From Diphasiastrum complanatum (taxonomy: Eukaryota > Streptophyta > Lycopodiopsida > Lycopodiales > Lycopodiaceae), in the NCBI GenBank assembly GCA_029204225.1, contig MU831885.1:1-64000 (forward strand): a stretch of 64,000 bases of DNA, given 5' to 3'. This document shows, piece by piece, positions 33,715-45,294 of the stretch (the first letter of the stretch is position 1; each line of letters opens with the position of its first letter). Both the position numbers and the translations under genes were made by a program. Under the pieces are notes generated by a model, which saw nothing but the letters and a program-made list of their open reading frames with translations, did no database searches and was not told where the DNA came from.

Positions 33715-34795
33715 TTCATCTCAACCGGAGAGCTCGTGTCCAATTTCAACCGATGCATTCTATTGAATCTCATCCGACACACACTCTCTCAAATCTCAAC
33801 CAACGGCCCTGCGTTTGATCTCAACCGAAGCCATAAGTCAGATCTCAACCGACACCCATCAGTTAGATCTCAACCGATGCCCATCAATCAGATCTCAACC
33901 AGGATCTCGACCGACGGCCCTCAATCAAATCTCAACCGACGGTGCCCTGTGAAATCTCGACCGACGGCCCTCAGTAAAATCTCAACCGACGGTACCCTAT
34001 GAAATCTCGACCGACGGCCCTCAATAAAATCTCAACTGACAGTGCCTTATGAAATCTCGACCAACGGCCCTCAGTAAAATCTCAACTAACAATGCCCTGT
34101 AAAATCTCGACCGGCGGCCCTCAATCAAATCTCAACTGATGGTGCCCTGTGAAATCTTGACTGACGGCCCTCAATCAAATCTCAACCGATAGTGCCATGT
34201 GAAATCTCGACCGACAACCCTGAATCAAATCTCCACCGATGGTGCCCTGTGAAATCTCCACTGATGGTCCTCAATCAAATCTCAAATGACGGTGCCCTGT
34301 GAAATCTTGACCGACGTCCCTCAGTAAAATCTCAACCGACGCCATCAGTCAGATCTCAACCGACACCCATCAGTCAAATCTCAACCGATGGCCCTACGTT
34401 CGATCTCAACTGACGCCATCAGTCAGATCTCAACCGACGCCCATCAGTTAGATCTCAACTGATGTCCATCAATCAGATCTCAACTGACGACCTCATTCTA
34501 ATCTTGAGCAACAGCCATGCGTTAGATCTCAACCGGTGGAAGTTGCTTAGATCTCAACCGACGGGAACCGCTTCCAATCTCCACCGACACACACTGTCCA
34601 ATCTCAACCGACAGCCAGTGTCAGATCTCAACTGACGCACTCTATTGAATCTCAACTGACACACACTATCAAATCTCGACCGACGATGCCCTATGACATC
34701 TCGACCGATGGTCCTCAGTAAAATCTCAACCGACGGTCTCAATGAAATCTCAACCGATGGCCATTCAGTCCAATTTCAACCGACGGCCTGTTTCA
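33715..34795. repeat. Minisatellite, about 26-bp unit (partly 52-bp dimers), near 40 copies
   Basis: The unit is close to ATCTCAACCGACGGCCCT followed by CAGTAAA or CAATCAA. In 33890-34330 two variants alternate (…ACCGACGGTGCCCTGTGAA / …ACCGACGGCCCTCAATCAA), making a 52-bp higher-order unit. Outer units are more diverged. Some units keep a frame reading ISTDG, so ORFs here (33628-34002 plus, 34742-34554 minus) are translations of the repeat. It lies upstream of the Gypsy-type gag at 35981 and may sit in that element's leader or LTR. Confidence 0.9.
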
Positions 34796-35980
34796 ATTGG
34801 ACCAGATCCACGCTAGACCACAAACATTTCCAACGACGATCAGAACTACAGCTTGCATTGACAATCTATCTGACAATCTATTTATCTATCTGCAACACTG
34901 TAAACGAGGCCAACTACACGAGCCTGCATCTGCATTGGGTAATAACAACCGCATTCACCTGGAGCAACCGCCTTGAGCCATCACCATCGCCAAAAACCAG
35001 CACTGCAGCTATCGTATTCATCGCCATCACACCACCTCCACCCTAGACCCGTGGAGAATGCATTTGTAGATAGTTCACCTCTATTCACCCTTGAATCGCA
35101 CTACACCGCAATCCACCGTCAACCACCACACACAATTCACCTAACTACCTCCGCATAGAACACCTTCCTTCATCATTCACCCACCTTCCTCACCTCCGCA
35201 ACTGACCGCATGCCATCGCATTAAACACACCTTCCACTTCAATCGCAACACTCTGCACTCTCCCCACCTTACGGACCACCTCCACCTCCACCCGCAATCA
35301 CCCGTCACAACCATCGCAACCATCCACATTCTTGCGACTGCATTCCATTACATCAGAACCCCATCCATTCGTAACCCGTAACCCCAGTATTCCTCCACAA
35401 CAGACCTCCAACATCACCTCCTAAAGCTTCACTCTGCCTCAGCCACAACAAACCACCACCTTCATTCGCCAGTGAACCATAGCGCCTACATTTCAACCGC
35501 ACTCGCCCACACTGAACTATACTCAGATCTCAATCACCCGCACCCACCGCAAACAAACATGCTGTAGTCGCAATTGTTCGCTGCAACCGCACTCGCCCGC
35601 TACAACCGTAATCGACCGCTGACATTGCCACTGATTGCAACAGTCTACATCCCTCCATCAACCGCATTAGACTGCAATCAAACTGCACATAACCGCCACT
35701 GACCGCACAGTCCGCATCCGTACTCAAACGCCATCTACCATAGCCACCGCAACTACAATCAACCATAGCTAAACGTAACCGAACGCAACTAACCGCAACC
35801 ATCTGTCAATCGCATCAGATCACAATCACCCATAGTGATCCGTAGCACCCGCATCCCACCGTAACCGTAAACCACATCAAACCGTATACCGTAGACCGTA
35901 TGACCTTCAATTTTTTTTTTTCAAAAACACCAAAAAACTCAAAAAATCCAAAAATAGTAAAAAACTCATACCAGTACTCA
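34796..35980. repeat. Low-complexity CCA/ACCGCA-rich leader
   Basis: Cytosine- and adenine-rich sequence with many aaccgca, ccacct and caaccgtaa words, especially 35160-35880, and almost no G runs. No stable frame. It looks like an unusual retroelement leader upstream of gag. Confidence 0.5.
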
Positions 35981-37333
35981 ATGGACCAACAAAAAGACCC
36001 TGAAATTCCAGACGATTATCCATAGAAGGTCAGGTCCCTTGTAGTTGAACAAATCAGACACCATAGGTTCTACAGAATGCGGGCCAAACTCCAAGAGCCA
36101 TCCACAAACCCGTTCGACAAACAAGAACCTAATAGAGCCGAGTCTTCATGTGCACGAGCCCATCTTTATGGTGCTGACCCCTCCCAGGCCAGAACCTACC
36201 TTAATAGAGTTTCTGCTACCCACGGAGCTCATCTTGAAAGACGTACACCCAAACTAGATCTACCAAAGTTTGATGGTAGTTCGGACCCTCACAGATTTTT
36301 GCAAACCTTTGAGAATGCATGTGATGTATATGGTGAAACATCCCCCGATGCTATGGTCCAATTGTTTTTGATGACCATGATCGCTAAAGCACGTGATTGG
36401 TTTTTCAACCTTGATCGTGATGAAAAGACAAACTAGTCAATTTTGAAAGAATCCTTTATCAAGTATTTTAAGCCCTTTCGCTTGGTAGAGAGCCCTTTTG
36501 TCCAATTGAGTAACATCAAAATGACAAAAGACGAACGTGTATGAGACTATATTGAGCATTTCAAATGCCTCAAAAGTCAAGTACAAGAATAGCCCTCCGA
36601 ATAGATGCTGCTCATCTGGTTCCTAGTCGGACATCCAAGATGGATTAGACGCGAGCTTAAATCAAATGACGAATATACGAGCCTGAAGTTAGCTATGTCT
36701 AATGCCATCAAGAAAGAGGACGAAGGATTGGATGTTGACGAATCCAGGGAAAGACGAGCACCACGTGCTCCTGTCCATGAGTCGAAGCCGATCGAGGACA
36801 CCCGAGATCAGCTTTGGAAATCCCAGTTAAAGTTGTTTAATAAACAACATCAACTACAGATGTAGAAATTCACCAATGAGTTTCAAGCTACCTTGAAGTC
36901 TATCCAAAGCAGTATGCCTGGTCAGTCAAACCCTGCACAAGTACCTTATAGACGAAGACCAATATGGTGCCCACACTGCCGGGCTACGCATCCTGCTGAT
37001 GCTTGTCCTTCATATCAGCCTATCCAAGCACATACAGTCCAACAATATGAAGAACAACCATCACAATATGGAAATGCTATCACTTATCGTGAATATCCAC
37101 CTGAAAGTCCAGACCCACTAGCCATACAAGATGGCTATGCTATTATACAAGGGCCATTGCACACCAGATGTTTCATCTGTGGTGGAACTGACCACTTTAT
37201 GGTTGATTGTCCAGTCAAGACCAAGTACCATGCTGAGTATCCTGACTGTATCAAAAAACACAGTTTCAAAGTCTGTCCAAAACAACCAACTAAGATCCTA
37301 CATGCCCGTCACGTTAGTTATGACTCCCAATAG
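35981..37333 (+). pseudogene. Gypsy-type gag, single 450-codon frame with six premature stops
   Basis: From ATG 35981 (MDQQKDPEIPDDYP) one frame runs without any indel to a TAG at 37331. It contains a retrotransposon gag core (PKFDGSSDPHRFLQTFENAC, AKARDWFFNL, FIKYFKPFRLVE) and a Gln/Pro-rich middle. Two Cys-His clusters follow: WCPHCRATHPADACP and the canonical knuckle CFICGGTDHFMVDC (CX2CX4HX4C), then a basic Cys-containing tail. Premature stops are TAG 36023, TAG 36434, TGA 36542, TAG 36590, TAG 36602 and TAG 36863. Each is one transition from a sensible codon, for example Trp in N-stop-SILKE and Arg in V-stop-DYIEHF. No protease or reverse transcriptase follows, so it is either a gag-only (LARD-like) or a truncated element. 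Confidence 0.85.
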
Positions 37334-38188
37334 GATTCTCACGACAACCACACGAGCACCATAACACCCAACCACTCAGCTTGCTGCTCACTCGAGAAGT
37401 TTCTAGCAAACTTCTACAATACCGCACAATACACCAGCCCCATAATGAAAAAAGACAATATGAAATGAGTCCTTGTCGAAAGAAAGTGAAACCGATATTC
37501 CGTCATCTGCTACAATGTCCAACCAAGAGCAACCTCCATAGGAAATTGATAGTTTTTCTCCCCTTCTACAACCTCACATCTATTTTGTCTTTCCACATGC
37601 TGATAAAATTTCCAATATGCCAATACACAATATTTCTTGGATTCAGAAATCCAGATAGAGATTCGGTTCTGAATCTCTTGTTCATAGAGGTCCTCAGGAC
37701 ACAGTACCTCAATAATACCTGCATCTCAAGCTATATCTTACAACATTTGCTATCACTGATGGTCGATTTTAGCGTCACCCACCCTGCCTTGTTTTGACAA
37801 GGGCATGTCAGAGTAAGTCACATTACTCTACAAAACAAAAGAAATATTGCAATTGTCAAAGTACATTATCAATGTTGATGAATGCAAGTTTTGTTAGACA
37901 AGTGCTATATAGTTCTCACTCTTTGTCACGTTTGTTTATTTTCTTGTTTCTCTTCACCTATTTTGTGTGATTGATTTTTGCATGAAAAATAGCTATTGCA
38001 CGAGAGTCTTCTGTAGAGCATCTCATGAACACATTTTCATTCATCTATACATCTTCAGATTACCTTGTATAACAGTTTAGAATTTTTAAGTTGATTCTTG
38101 CATCTCATTGCCATATTATTTTTTGAGTCAACTACAGCAAGATCGAAACAAATTAAGTTAAAATTTGTTCAATCTTTAATCCAGTCGC
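37334..38188. other. Unassigned sequence downstream of gag
   Basis: The gag frame continues with Thr/Ser-rich residues for about 40 codons beyond the stop and then decays. No pol motif was found. AT-rich from 37800. Confidence 0.35.
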
Positions 38189-38413
38189 ATGTTCAATGAG
38201 TTTCAACTATGTGTTCCACACGCCGATCCAATCCTGAGCATGAACAGTTACCAACAACAACATCTCCACCAACAGATTTTTGGAGAGGGGAGAGAGTGGA
38301 TCTGCTTGGATCCACTGGAGCATTTACGCTATCTGCAACAACATCAGCAAGATCGACAGCCAAGGTCACAAGTCAAATATGAAAAGACAAGGCTAAAGAA
38401 GGCAGATGGATAA
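38189..38413 (+). CDS. Gln/His-rich ORF, doubtful
   Basis: 74 codons with Gln-rich stretches (YQQQHLHQQIF, YLQQHQQDRQPRSQ) and a basic end. It has no known domain. The position 300 bases before an LTR-like end and primer site would fit the 3' end of a retroelement ORF as well as chance. Weak call. Confidence 0.2.
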   Translation: MFNEFQLCVPHADPILSMNSYQQQHLHQQIFGEGREWICLDPLEHLRYLQQHQQDRQPRSQVKYEKTRLKKADG

Positions 38414-38709
38414 TCTGAAACGACTTAATCAGAAGAAGTATTCCGATCACGACAAGGATCCTTCATAAAAGGAAACACAAACGTTGGAAAATCAGTCTCC
38501 TTCTTCAACCAACCTCTTGCCATACTTCTGCGCCCATTCTCATGTCTATCATCCACACCATCTACCTTTGTCACCACCACCCTTCCTTCCATCTGTTTGT
38601 TTATCTACCCTAGCCTCTCCATATTGGTTGAGTGGTTCATGCTCCACAGGTGTCCTTTTGGTTTGCATGTATTGGAATCCTTAAGATCTTCACTTGGTGG
38701 TTCTTACAG

Positions 38710-38725
38710 TGGTATCAGAACTTGG
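38710..38725 (+). other. LTR-retrotransposon primer-binding site
   Basis: tggtatcagaacttgg follows ttcttacag, which would be the CA end of an LTR. The partner LTR and coding part were not found, so this is an LTR remnant of about 200-900 bp upstream with leader sequence downstream to about 39240. Confidence 0.6.
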
Positions 38726-39242
38726 ATCACATCTATTAGGAGGTGGAGCTTGAGAATCTTGGATTTTGTAATTCTTTTGGTGTAGCTCTTTGCTTCTTCT
38801 TCCAGGTGCTGGAATTCAATGTCAAGTAGGTGGATTCTCAGATCCTTGGTGTACTTTCAGCCTAAAGATCATAATTGTGGATTTGCTCTATGAATTTTGA
38901 TGGAAATTATAGGATTTATGATGAATTTAGTGAAATTTTCACCTGGAATTGATATTTTTTTGCAAGAAATTGGTTATAGGATCTGGTGTAGTGCATTTTA
39001 CAGATTTTACTTACGGTTTTACATTCATTAATTATAGAATTTAAGGATTACATGATGTTTGAATAGTCAAAAAGTTGACTAGATAGTGATTTTGGACCAA
39101 AAATTGTGGTTTTTGGGCCATAAATGGGCTATAGAAACCATGTTTGACTTGAATCAGAACTTTTAATGCTTGCATGCAATGGATTTACAGGGATTTGGAT
39201 CTGATTGCACGAATTTGTGGATTTTCCCCACAAATTTTGGTC

Positions 39243-39809
39243 ATGGCACAACCGAGGGGCCAGGGAAAGCTAGAAAGGATTCCACTATCTGACTCAACAA
39301 TTTGGACTGGATTCTATCCTTGCGAAATGTTGAAACAACTAGTTGTTCAATAGATGCGCAGCGGCCTGAATGACAAGTTCCATGATAGCATCTATCAGGT
39401 AACCGTTGTTAGTCTAGATTGGAATTTCTGGTGTAGTTTGGGTGACGAAAGGTTTGATCAGACTTTTTGTCTGACGATGGGAGATGGGCTGACGGTCACC
39501 GGACATAATGCCAATGGTGACCATCGAGTTTGCGTTAATCATGACCTTGTATGTGGTACCTTAGTACAAGAAGTAGAAGCGTGACTTTGACACATCCCAG
39601 GTGGCGTAAGTGTGAAGGGCGAGGCCCATGTTAATCTCATAATGGAAAAGCACTGGAAAAAAACCCATTGCCTCAAGAAGTGGGCCAGTTGTCTGAAGCC
39701 ATCGTTGAATCAGAGCGTTAGAGGGCAAGGGCCAAATTTGTGTGACTGAGGGGATTTCGCTCTGAATCACCTACTTGGTGCCAGAGTCTTTAGAGGATGA
39801 GGAGGCCAT
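39243..39809 (-). pseudogene. Unrecognised ORF MASSSSKDSGTK..., interrupted by stops
   Basis: From the minus-strand ATG at 39809-39807 one frame runs about 185 codons with no indel, broken only by TAG (after DSGTK), TAA (after SRFYFLY), TAG (after TTPEIPI) and TAG (after AHLLNN). Each is one transition from Gln or Trp codons. The protein includes PLPSNALIQRWLQTTGPLLE and INMGLALHTYATWDVSKSRF. I do not recognise the family; the N-terminal MASSSS start and an LTR-like upstream region suggest a plant retroelement gag-like protein or a virus-like capsid protein, but that is inference. The 240-bp leader contains a TATA-like box at 40061-40070. Confidence 0.5.
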
Positions 39810-40060
39810 GTTAGCAATGATAGTTAAAGGACGAAAAAGTAGGAAAAATGGTAGAAAAGATAAAAAGATGTGAAAATGACAAAAAACTGTGAATAACGAG
39901 TGTCGGATGGCAAAAACTGTAGTTCAGAGCGCAGATCTGTGTTCAGTATGTGTAGATGATAGCTTGTAGGAAGTTTGGTCTCAAACAGAGAGCTTATAAA
40001 TTTTAGTAAAAATTTGAACAGAGTTTTGCCAGCAAAGGTGACAAATTACTCAAATTCAGC

Positions 40061-40070
40061 CCTTATATAG
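40061..40070 (-). promoter_or_regulatory. TATA-like box upstream of the 39.8-kb ORF
   Basis: CTATATAAGG on the minus strand, about 250 bases before the ATG, in a pyrimidine-rich leader. Confidence 0.4.
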
Positions 40071-40229
40071 CGGAATTTAGAGTGCGTATTAAGTGAAATC
40101 CACTTTCCCTTGTTCAGTTCCACCAAAATTTTGGCAGGGATTATAAAGTCCTCAACACAGGATTCTAGTCTAAGCATACCATACAAAGCAACAACACATG
40201 GAAACCCGTGGAAGTTAAACCAACCCAAC

Positions 40230-41017
40230 CAAACCTAGATCGTACGGATCTAGCCCCCAAGCTATGGATCAATCAGAGTCATGGAAAGAGGAGTCACACC
40301 AGCAGCATGTAGCTACTCATCACAAATCAAGCATACACTAGTGAGAGCCCAACATGTATACTTATACCCTCCAAGGCCCATGCACCTCTAGTAGTGCACT
40401 GTGACACCTCACTGGACACCTCTGCCTATCTGGGCCACATCATCCAGTTCTCTAATGACTCACTGATAGACCCATTCCAACTCCACCACCATGTGTTTAG
40501 GATTACAACCCTTAATTATGACTATGTACACATAAGGGCCCCAATTCCCTTATAGTCACAATTAACTTACAGGTTGTTGGTCTACCGGTCCCTAGCATGG
40601 ACACTCTACCCAAGACCAGTCATGGGCATGACAGGGACCTTCTTCACAAAATTATAAGACCTTAGGGAAGTCTGCGAGAGTTTAACATTGTCTAGATCTA
40701 GGTTAAATCTATTGAATGCTAATGATCAAATAGTGATTTGTGTCATTGAAGCAATTCATTTTGAAGCATTAGATCAGACCTTTAAGGTTGATTTGTTCAA
40801 ATCTTAAGTGTGTGTGAAATATCAAACCAAATTGAACTAGAATCAATTTCTTTGAGGAGTGAATTGCTAGGATATTTGTAGTTGATCTATTATACCATCA
40901 TCCAAGTTGAACTAGGATTGATTGGGCCGAGATTAGAAGCTTTTTGAAAGCTAGAAATCTATCTTAGCTCACACCTTATCAAGAGATCTTTGTGTATCTC
41001 ATAGGCTTTCATTCAAA
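40230..41017. other. Possible LTR/leader sequence before a Copia gag
   Basis: 40205-40270 shares ggatctaggtttggttgggt-type sequence, inverted, with the LTR-like region at 60170-60235. 40740-41017 is AT-rich leader directly before the gag at 41018. No complete terminal repeat was found. Confidence 0.35.
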
Positions 41018-41730
41018 ATGACATCCATGGGTGGATATATGTTAGAATCTAGTGAGAAACTAACTTCCACAAACTATTCCATTTGGAAAGTAAGAATTGA
41101 ATCACTATTAGTGCTTTATGATCTCTTTGATATTGTCTTAGGAGTTGAGGAAGAGCCTCAAGCTCCCCAAGAACAACTAAAGTACAAGAAGAGGGTTAGA
41201 TTAGCCCTACATTGCTTGAAGTTAAATGTAAGCAATGATCACTTGAAGGAGGTGGCTTCTTGTACCACATCAAAAGAGGCTTGGAATTCACTAAAGTTTA
41301 TGAATCCAATAACACTTCAAGAGTGCTTATGCTAAGAAACTTGATCTTGCAAAGCATGAGGGGAAGTGGAGAAAACGGACAAGTGTATGTCCTAACGATA
41401 AAATCCTTGAACAAAGAATTGGGATCTATAGGAGAAAAGATCCAAGATAATGAACTAGTACAAGTAATTTGGAATGGATTAGGAGATGAGTTCTCTAATC
41501 TAGTTCAATCTTTTGCTATTCAAGGCCAACTTCCATCAATTGAGAAATTGCATAATGTTCTTGTGGCCGAGGAGAGTAGAACCTCAAAACAAGAATGGGG
41601 TCCTTATCACTACATAATGTTGATGAGAAAGCAAACTTCACATCTAAAGGCAAGAAGAAGACTCATCCTTTCAAGAAGATCCAAGACAAGGAGGCCGAGG
41701 CAAAGGATGGAATATTTGCACACTCAATGA
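41018..41730 (+). pseudogene. Copia gag fragment related to the complete Copia at 44-50 kb
   Basis: MTSMGGYMLESSEKLTSTNY and SIWKVRIESLLVLYDLFDIV correspond to the N-terminus of the gag starting at 48621 (MSSMGSSLLEPSERL...). The alignment continues through KYKKRVRLALHCLKLNVSN, TTSKEAWNSLK, a frameshift near 41290, then NELVQVIWNGLGDEFSNLVQ and LPSIEKLHNVLVAEESR. It ends abruptly before the zinc knuckle at about 41700. Only gag is left; no LTR was identified on either side. It is clearly the same superfamily but a different copy with about half the residues changed. Confidence 0.85.
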
Positions 41731-42503
41731 TGTTACAATATACAACTTGTTAACATCGCATGATTTTGGTGTTATAATAAAAAGATGTAATGAAAGAGTG
41801 TAGGTGTTAAATAAGTTCTTGATAATTGACAAAAAGTAGACATTTAAAATGCATGCACAACTCACATGTTCATAATGACAAATTAATACCAATGTGTTTG
41901 AAATCATTAGAGGAAATCCAAACTCCAAAACACCCTTCTAAGGAATGCCACATAAGAAAGAAAAAATCATCAGAATTTAAAAAACTCTGATTGAATTTTT
42001 GGTCTTTCCACACACCTTCGGTGACTTAACTCCACCAGTAATGTGTGTAGTTATTTGGAAGTGGGGCAACCACAACGCATAAGGTTTGGTCTTCAAGACT
42101 TGTTATGTTGGTTAATGTGCTAGTATTAACGCACTTTCACAAGGAGACTTCACCAAAAATCCAACTCTAGCCCCACATGCATTCAATCAAAGGATACAAG
42201 CACTCTTCTAAGATTCATTAGAGATGCATAGAATTCGAATAGGATTCCTCCAGCTAAGTTATCTCATTGCTTTCTGAATGCATTGTTGGATTTTAAAGTC
42301 CATAATAGTGGATATAGTACATCTAAGAGATTCTTTCTCTAGGCTATGGTTGTAACGACATGGTCATTTCAAACTTAAATTAATAAACATTCTTAAATGC
42401 ACTATTCATTGGATTAGTTGTAGTCCAAAGGCACCACAATTCACTAGATTGTTACTGTTTAGTGACAACCTCTCCCTCTCTATCTTCACACAAAAATGTC
42501 TTT

Positions 42504-42598
<95 letters not shown>

Positions 42599-43480
42599 CC
42601 AAATAAGCTATAACAACACTGTTTTAGCAATATTGGGAGAATGTAAAATTCAAAAAGACACTATTTTGATGTTTGATGAAAAATTTATCTTAATGATAAG
42701 TACCATTGTTAGAATGAATGCATCAATATTGAGGTAGTACATAGATCATTGCATTAAAAGCTTAAGCAAAAAAAAGGGTGAGGAAGTAAATAAGGGTTTC
42801 TAAAAAAAGGAGGAATGTGGGTGTATTTTTCAATACATTTTTTAAAATTAGCATTTATTTTGTTTTAGAAATAAAAAATCATGTATTTAAATTTAGATAT
42901 GTGGAGTACACAACTAGAAAAATATGGTCTCTCAACATGCCATTGGTTAGAATAGATAATCGATTGGAGCTAAAGGCCTATCACAAGTTTTGTAAGCTTA
43001 GAGACGTATGGTGGATTATTTGTTTCCAATAAAAGTCAATGTATGTTGAGACTCGTGTAATGTAGACTCGAGAGAGTAAAGCATTGACTTGACATAATAC
43101 AATTAACTTTCTATCCACTACTCGGACTTTGATGCTAGAGGTTAATGGTATAATGGTGTGGCTTTTTTTTAAAGGAAATTTGCTACTAATATTGTGTTTA
43201 TTGTAACATAGCATCAAAATTAGAAAGAGCCAAATAGGCGTATGTCTCAACATAGGAAAAGTCTTGTTGTTGTGTGGTTTGTAGATTTTAGGTTGTCCAA
43301 TATTTTAAGCTTTTTGAAGTAATCATTGCGTGATATTTACAAAATATGTTGTAGAAAATGCCGACGTACATTGTGTTATCCTTTTTCAATGCAATGCATC
43401 AAATTTAGCCAATTAGAATGGGTCCAAAATCGATCTCATCCACTTATCTCTTGCCAAAAATAGTACAAACACTATTTAGG
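41731..43480. other. AT-rich stretch with an (AC)n microsatellite
   Basis: No coding signal apart from ORFs forced by repeats. Confidence 0.4.
42507..42597. repeat. (AC)n microsatellite, about 90 bp
   Basis: Uninterrupted AC dinucleotides. A Thr-His repeat ORF over it is an artefact. Confidence 0.97.
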
Positions 43481-43873
43481 CCCTTATTGACAAATATGAA
43501 ACTATCTCTAAGTTGAGATCTCAAGTTGGCCTCTAAAAATGCCAATAAACCAAAAAATTAGTTGACAATTTTTCACAAAGAATATGAGCACCCCAAGGTG
43601 ATTTACTAGGCTGTATATGAGCCATCTTAACAACAATTTTCTATTTGATTTGTAATCTCTATTTCTTCTTTTTGAGAAAACCGATATGGTTGTCTAGAGA
43701 TAGGGTGACTACCTAGAATTAACTCAATCATGTGGTCTACCAACTTGGAGGGTGGTATACCATGAGGAAATTCAACTGGAAAAACATCTTAAAATTTATC
43801 CAAGATTTTATTAATATCTATTTGCTCTTGATCTAAGTCCAATGAGTTAAGAATTTTAGACAGTTCACAGCTA
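43481..43873 (-). pseudogene. Gypsy pol, reverse transcriptase N-terminal part (downstream of the Copia insertion)
   Basis: Minus-strand reading from 43873 gives a linker (CELSKILNSLDL), then DVFPVEFPHGIPPSKLVDHM and IELILGSHPISRQPYRFSQK, then MAHIQPSKSPWGAHIL. This is the start of a Ty3/Gypsy reverse transcriptase (the DVFPxxLPxGxPPxRxxDHxIEL and GxIxPSxSPWGAPVL signatures). Stops and frameshifts are present and similarity fades before the active site. The segment is the left half of a Gypsy pol split by the complete Copia; the other half is at 50116-50366. Confidence 0.8.
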
Positions 43874-43878
43874 CTTAG
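43874..43878. repeat. Target-site duplication of the complete Copia (left)
   Basis: cttag, identical to 50116-50120. Confidence 0.9.
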
Positions 43879-44615
43879 TGTTGAATTTCACACGTGTGGA
43901 CTGTCCACTACATGTACTTGTGATCTCCTAAGGTGTGTAGATGCACCAAGATCAAGACTAGATTGAGATTCAAGATCAATCTTGAATCCTATGGCAAAAA
44001 CACACTACTACATGCATTCAATCACTTCCAACTCTCACTCACACGTGTGGGAAGTATTCAAAAAATAATCTAAGTAAAAACAAGCTGCTCTCCTTGGGTA
44101 GAGAGAGAAAATGCATCATGAGCTCTCAGGTAGAGAGAGAAAGCTAGAAATTCAATAACTCACAAAATCCATGAAATCACCAAATCAATTAGCTTCAAAA
44201 TGAGGAGTACAATGATACTAGTAGGTCCACGAGCTACCACTATGCTTAACTATGATTGGACCATATTTTGTCACCTCTTGATCCTATTGGATCATTGATC
44301 TATGCACCTCTTAATTCTATTGGACTATATTCAAACACACCTCAATTTCCTATTGGACCTCACAAGGTTCCACCTCTAAATCCTATTGGACCTCTTGGAA
44401 TTCATCAAACAAAAACTTTACACTTGTCTACACTCTAATTAGCAAGTGTTTAGCCTCTTACTCTATTTTGGCTCAATAGTGGCATTACAAGTGGAAATGC
44501 ATAATTTGCCATCTATGCCAAATTTATTCCTATCAACATCCTACACCTAGATGCTTGATGTAAAAAACATAAGACCCCTATATCTAACATAGATAATCTT
44601 TTTCAATTCTTCACA
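43879..44615 (-). repeat. 3' LTR of the complete Copia (737 bp)
   Basis: Plus-strand ends TGTTGAATTTCAC...AATTCTTCACA. It contains two ACACGTGTGG motifs and repeated 'tcctattgga(cc/tc)' words (44281-44390). Confidence 0.95.
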
Positions 44616-44629
44616 CTCCTCCTAAAAAA
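44616..44629 (-). other. Polypurine tract of the complete Copia
   Basis: Minus strand TTTTTTAGGAGGAG directly before the 3' LTR. Confidence 0.8.
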
Positions 44630-44633
44630 TTAT

Positions 44634-45289
44634 CTATGAAGATTTGAGCATTGATCTTGATATAACTCCAAGATTAGATCTATGCTTGATGAAAGCATTT
44701 TTGCTCAAAGGCTTGGTGAGTAGATCGGCAATACAAGAGGACGAGTTGACATGCTCCAAATAGATTTCTCCTCCAATAAGCTTTTCTCTCACAAAATGGT
44801 GTGCCACTTCTATGTGCTTGTCTCTTGCATGAAATATGGGATTATTGGCAAGAGCTTGGGCCGAGATGTTATCACACTTGATCATTGGTAGATCATCCTC
44901 CTTGATGCACTTTAGTTCCATTAATAACCTCTTGATCCAAAGCACTTCTTTGGTAGTTATAGTGAGTGCTTTGTACTCGGCCTCACATGAAGAAAGAGAT
45001 ATAGTATCTTGCTTTTTGGAAAGCCAAGATATTAGATTGCCTCCAAGAAAGATAGTGTATGCACTAATAGACTTCGATACATCTTGTCACTTGCAAAGTC
45101 CGAATCCGAGTAGCCAATAATGGATAGATCTTCACTTTTATAGAGTAGACCATAATCACAAGATGAAGATACATATCTTAGAATCCTCTTGGCCATCTTC
45201 CAATGATGGATCTTAGGATCTTGCATAAATTGACTCAATTTGTGCACACAAAAACTAAGATTGGGCCTAGTAATGGTAAGCCAAATCAA
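44634..45289 (-). pseudogene. RNase H domain of the complete Copia, frame-broken
   Basis: Minus reading gives, at 45289-45032, IWLTITRPNLSFCVHKLSQF, HHWKMAKRILRYVSSSCDYG and IIGYSDSDFASDK (catalytic Asp). Then a frame break occurs before the SEAEY-type segment. At 44945-44634 come LWIKRLLMEL, KCDNISAQALANNPIFHARD, KHIEVAHHFVREKL, SCIADLLTKPL and HRSNLGVISRSMLKSS. The frame lost between 45295 and 45289 and again near 45030 shows two small indels. Otherwise the domain is complete and ends at the polypurine tract. Confidence 0.88.
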
Positions 45290-45294
45290 GGAGC

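Noticed and set aside
33628-34002. 124-codon plus ORF with ISTDG repeats
   Set aside because: Translation of the minisatellite; the unit is about 26 bp, so the frame is not preserved across the array.
33715-34795. CRISPR-like array of short repeats
   Set aside because: Units are directly adjacent and vary continuously; there are no unique spacers and no cas genes, and the context is plant nuclear DNA.
42462-42737. ORF with Thr-His repeats
   Set aside because: Forced open by the (AC)n microsatellite. The same applies to the Arg-Glu ORF at 28262-28498 and the Ser-Leu ORF at 56785-57111.
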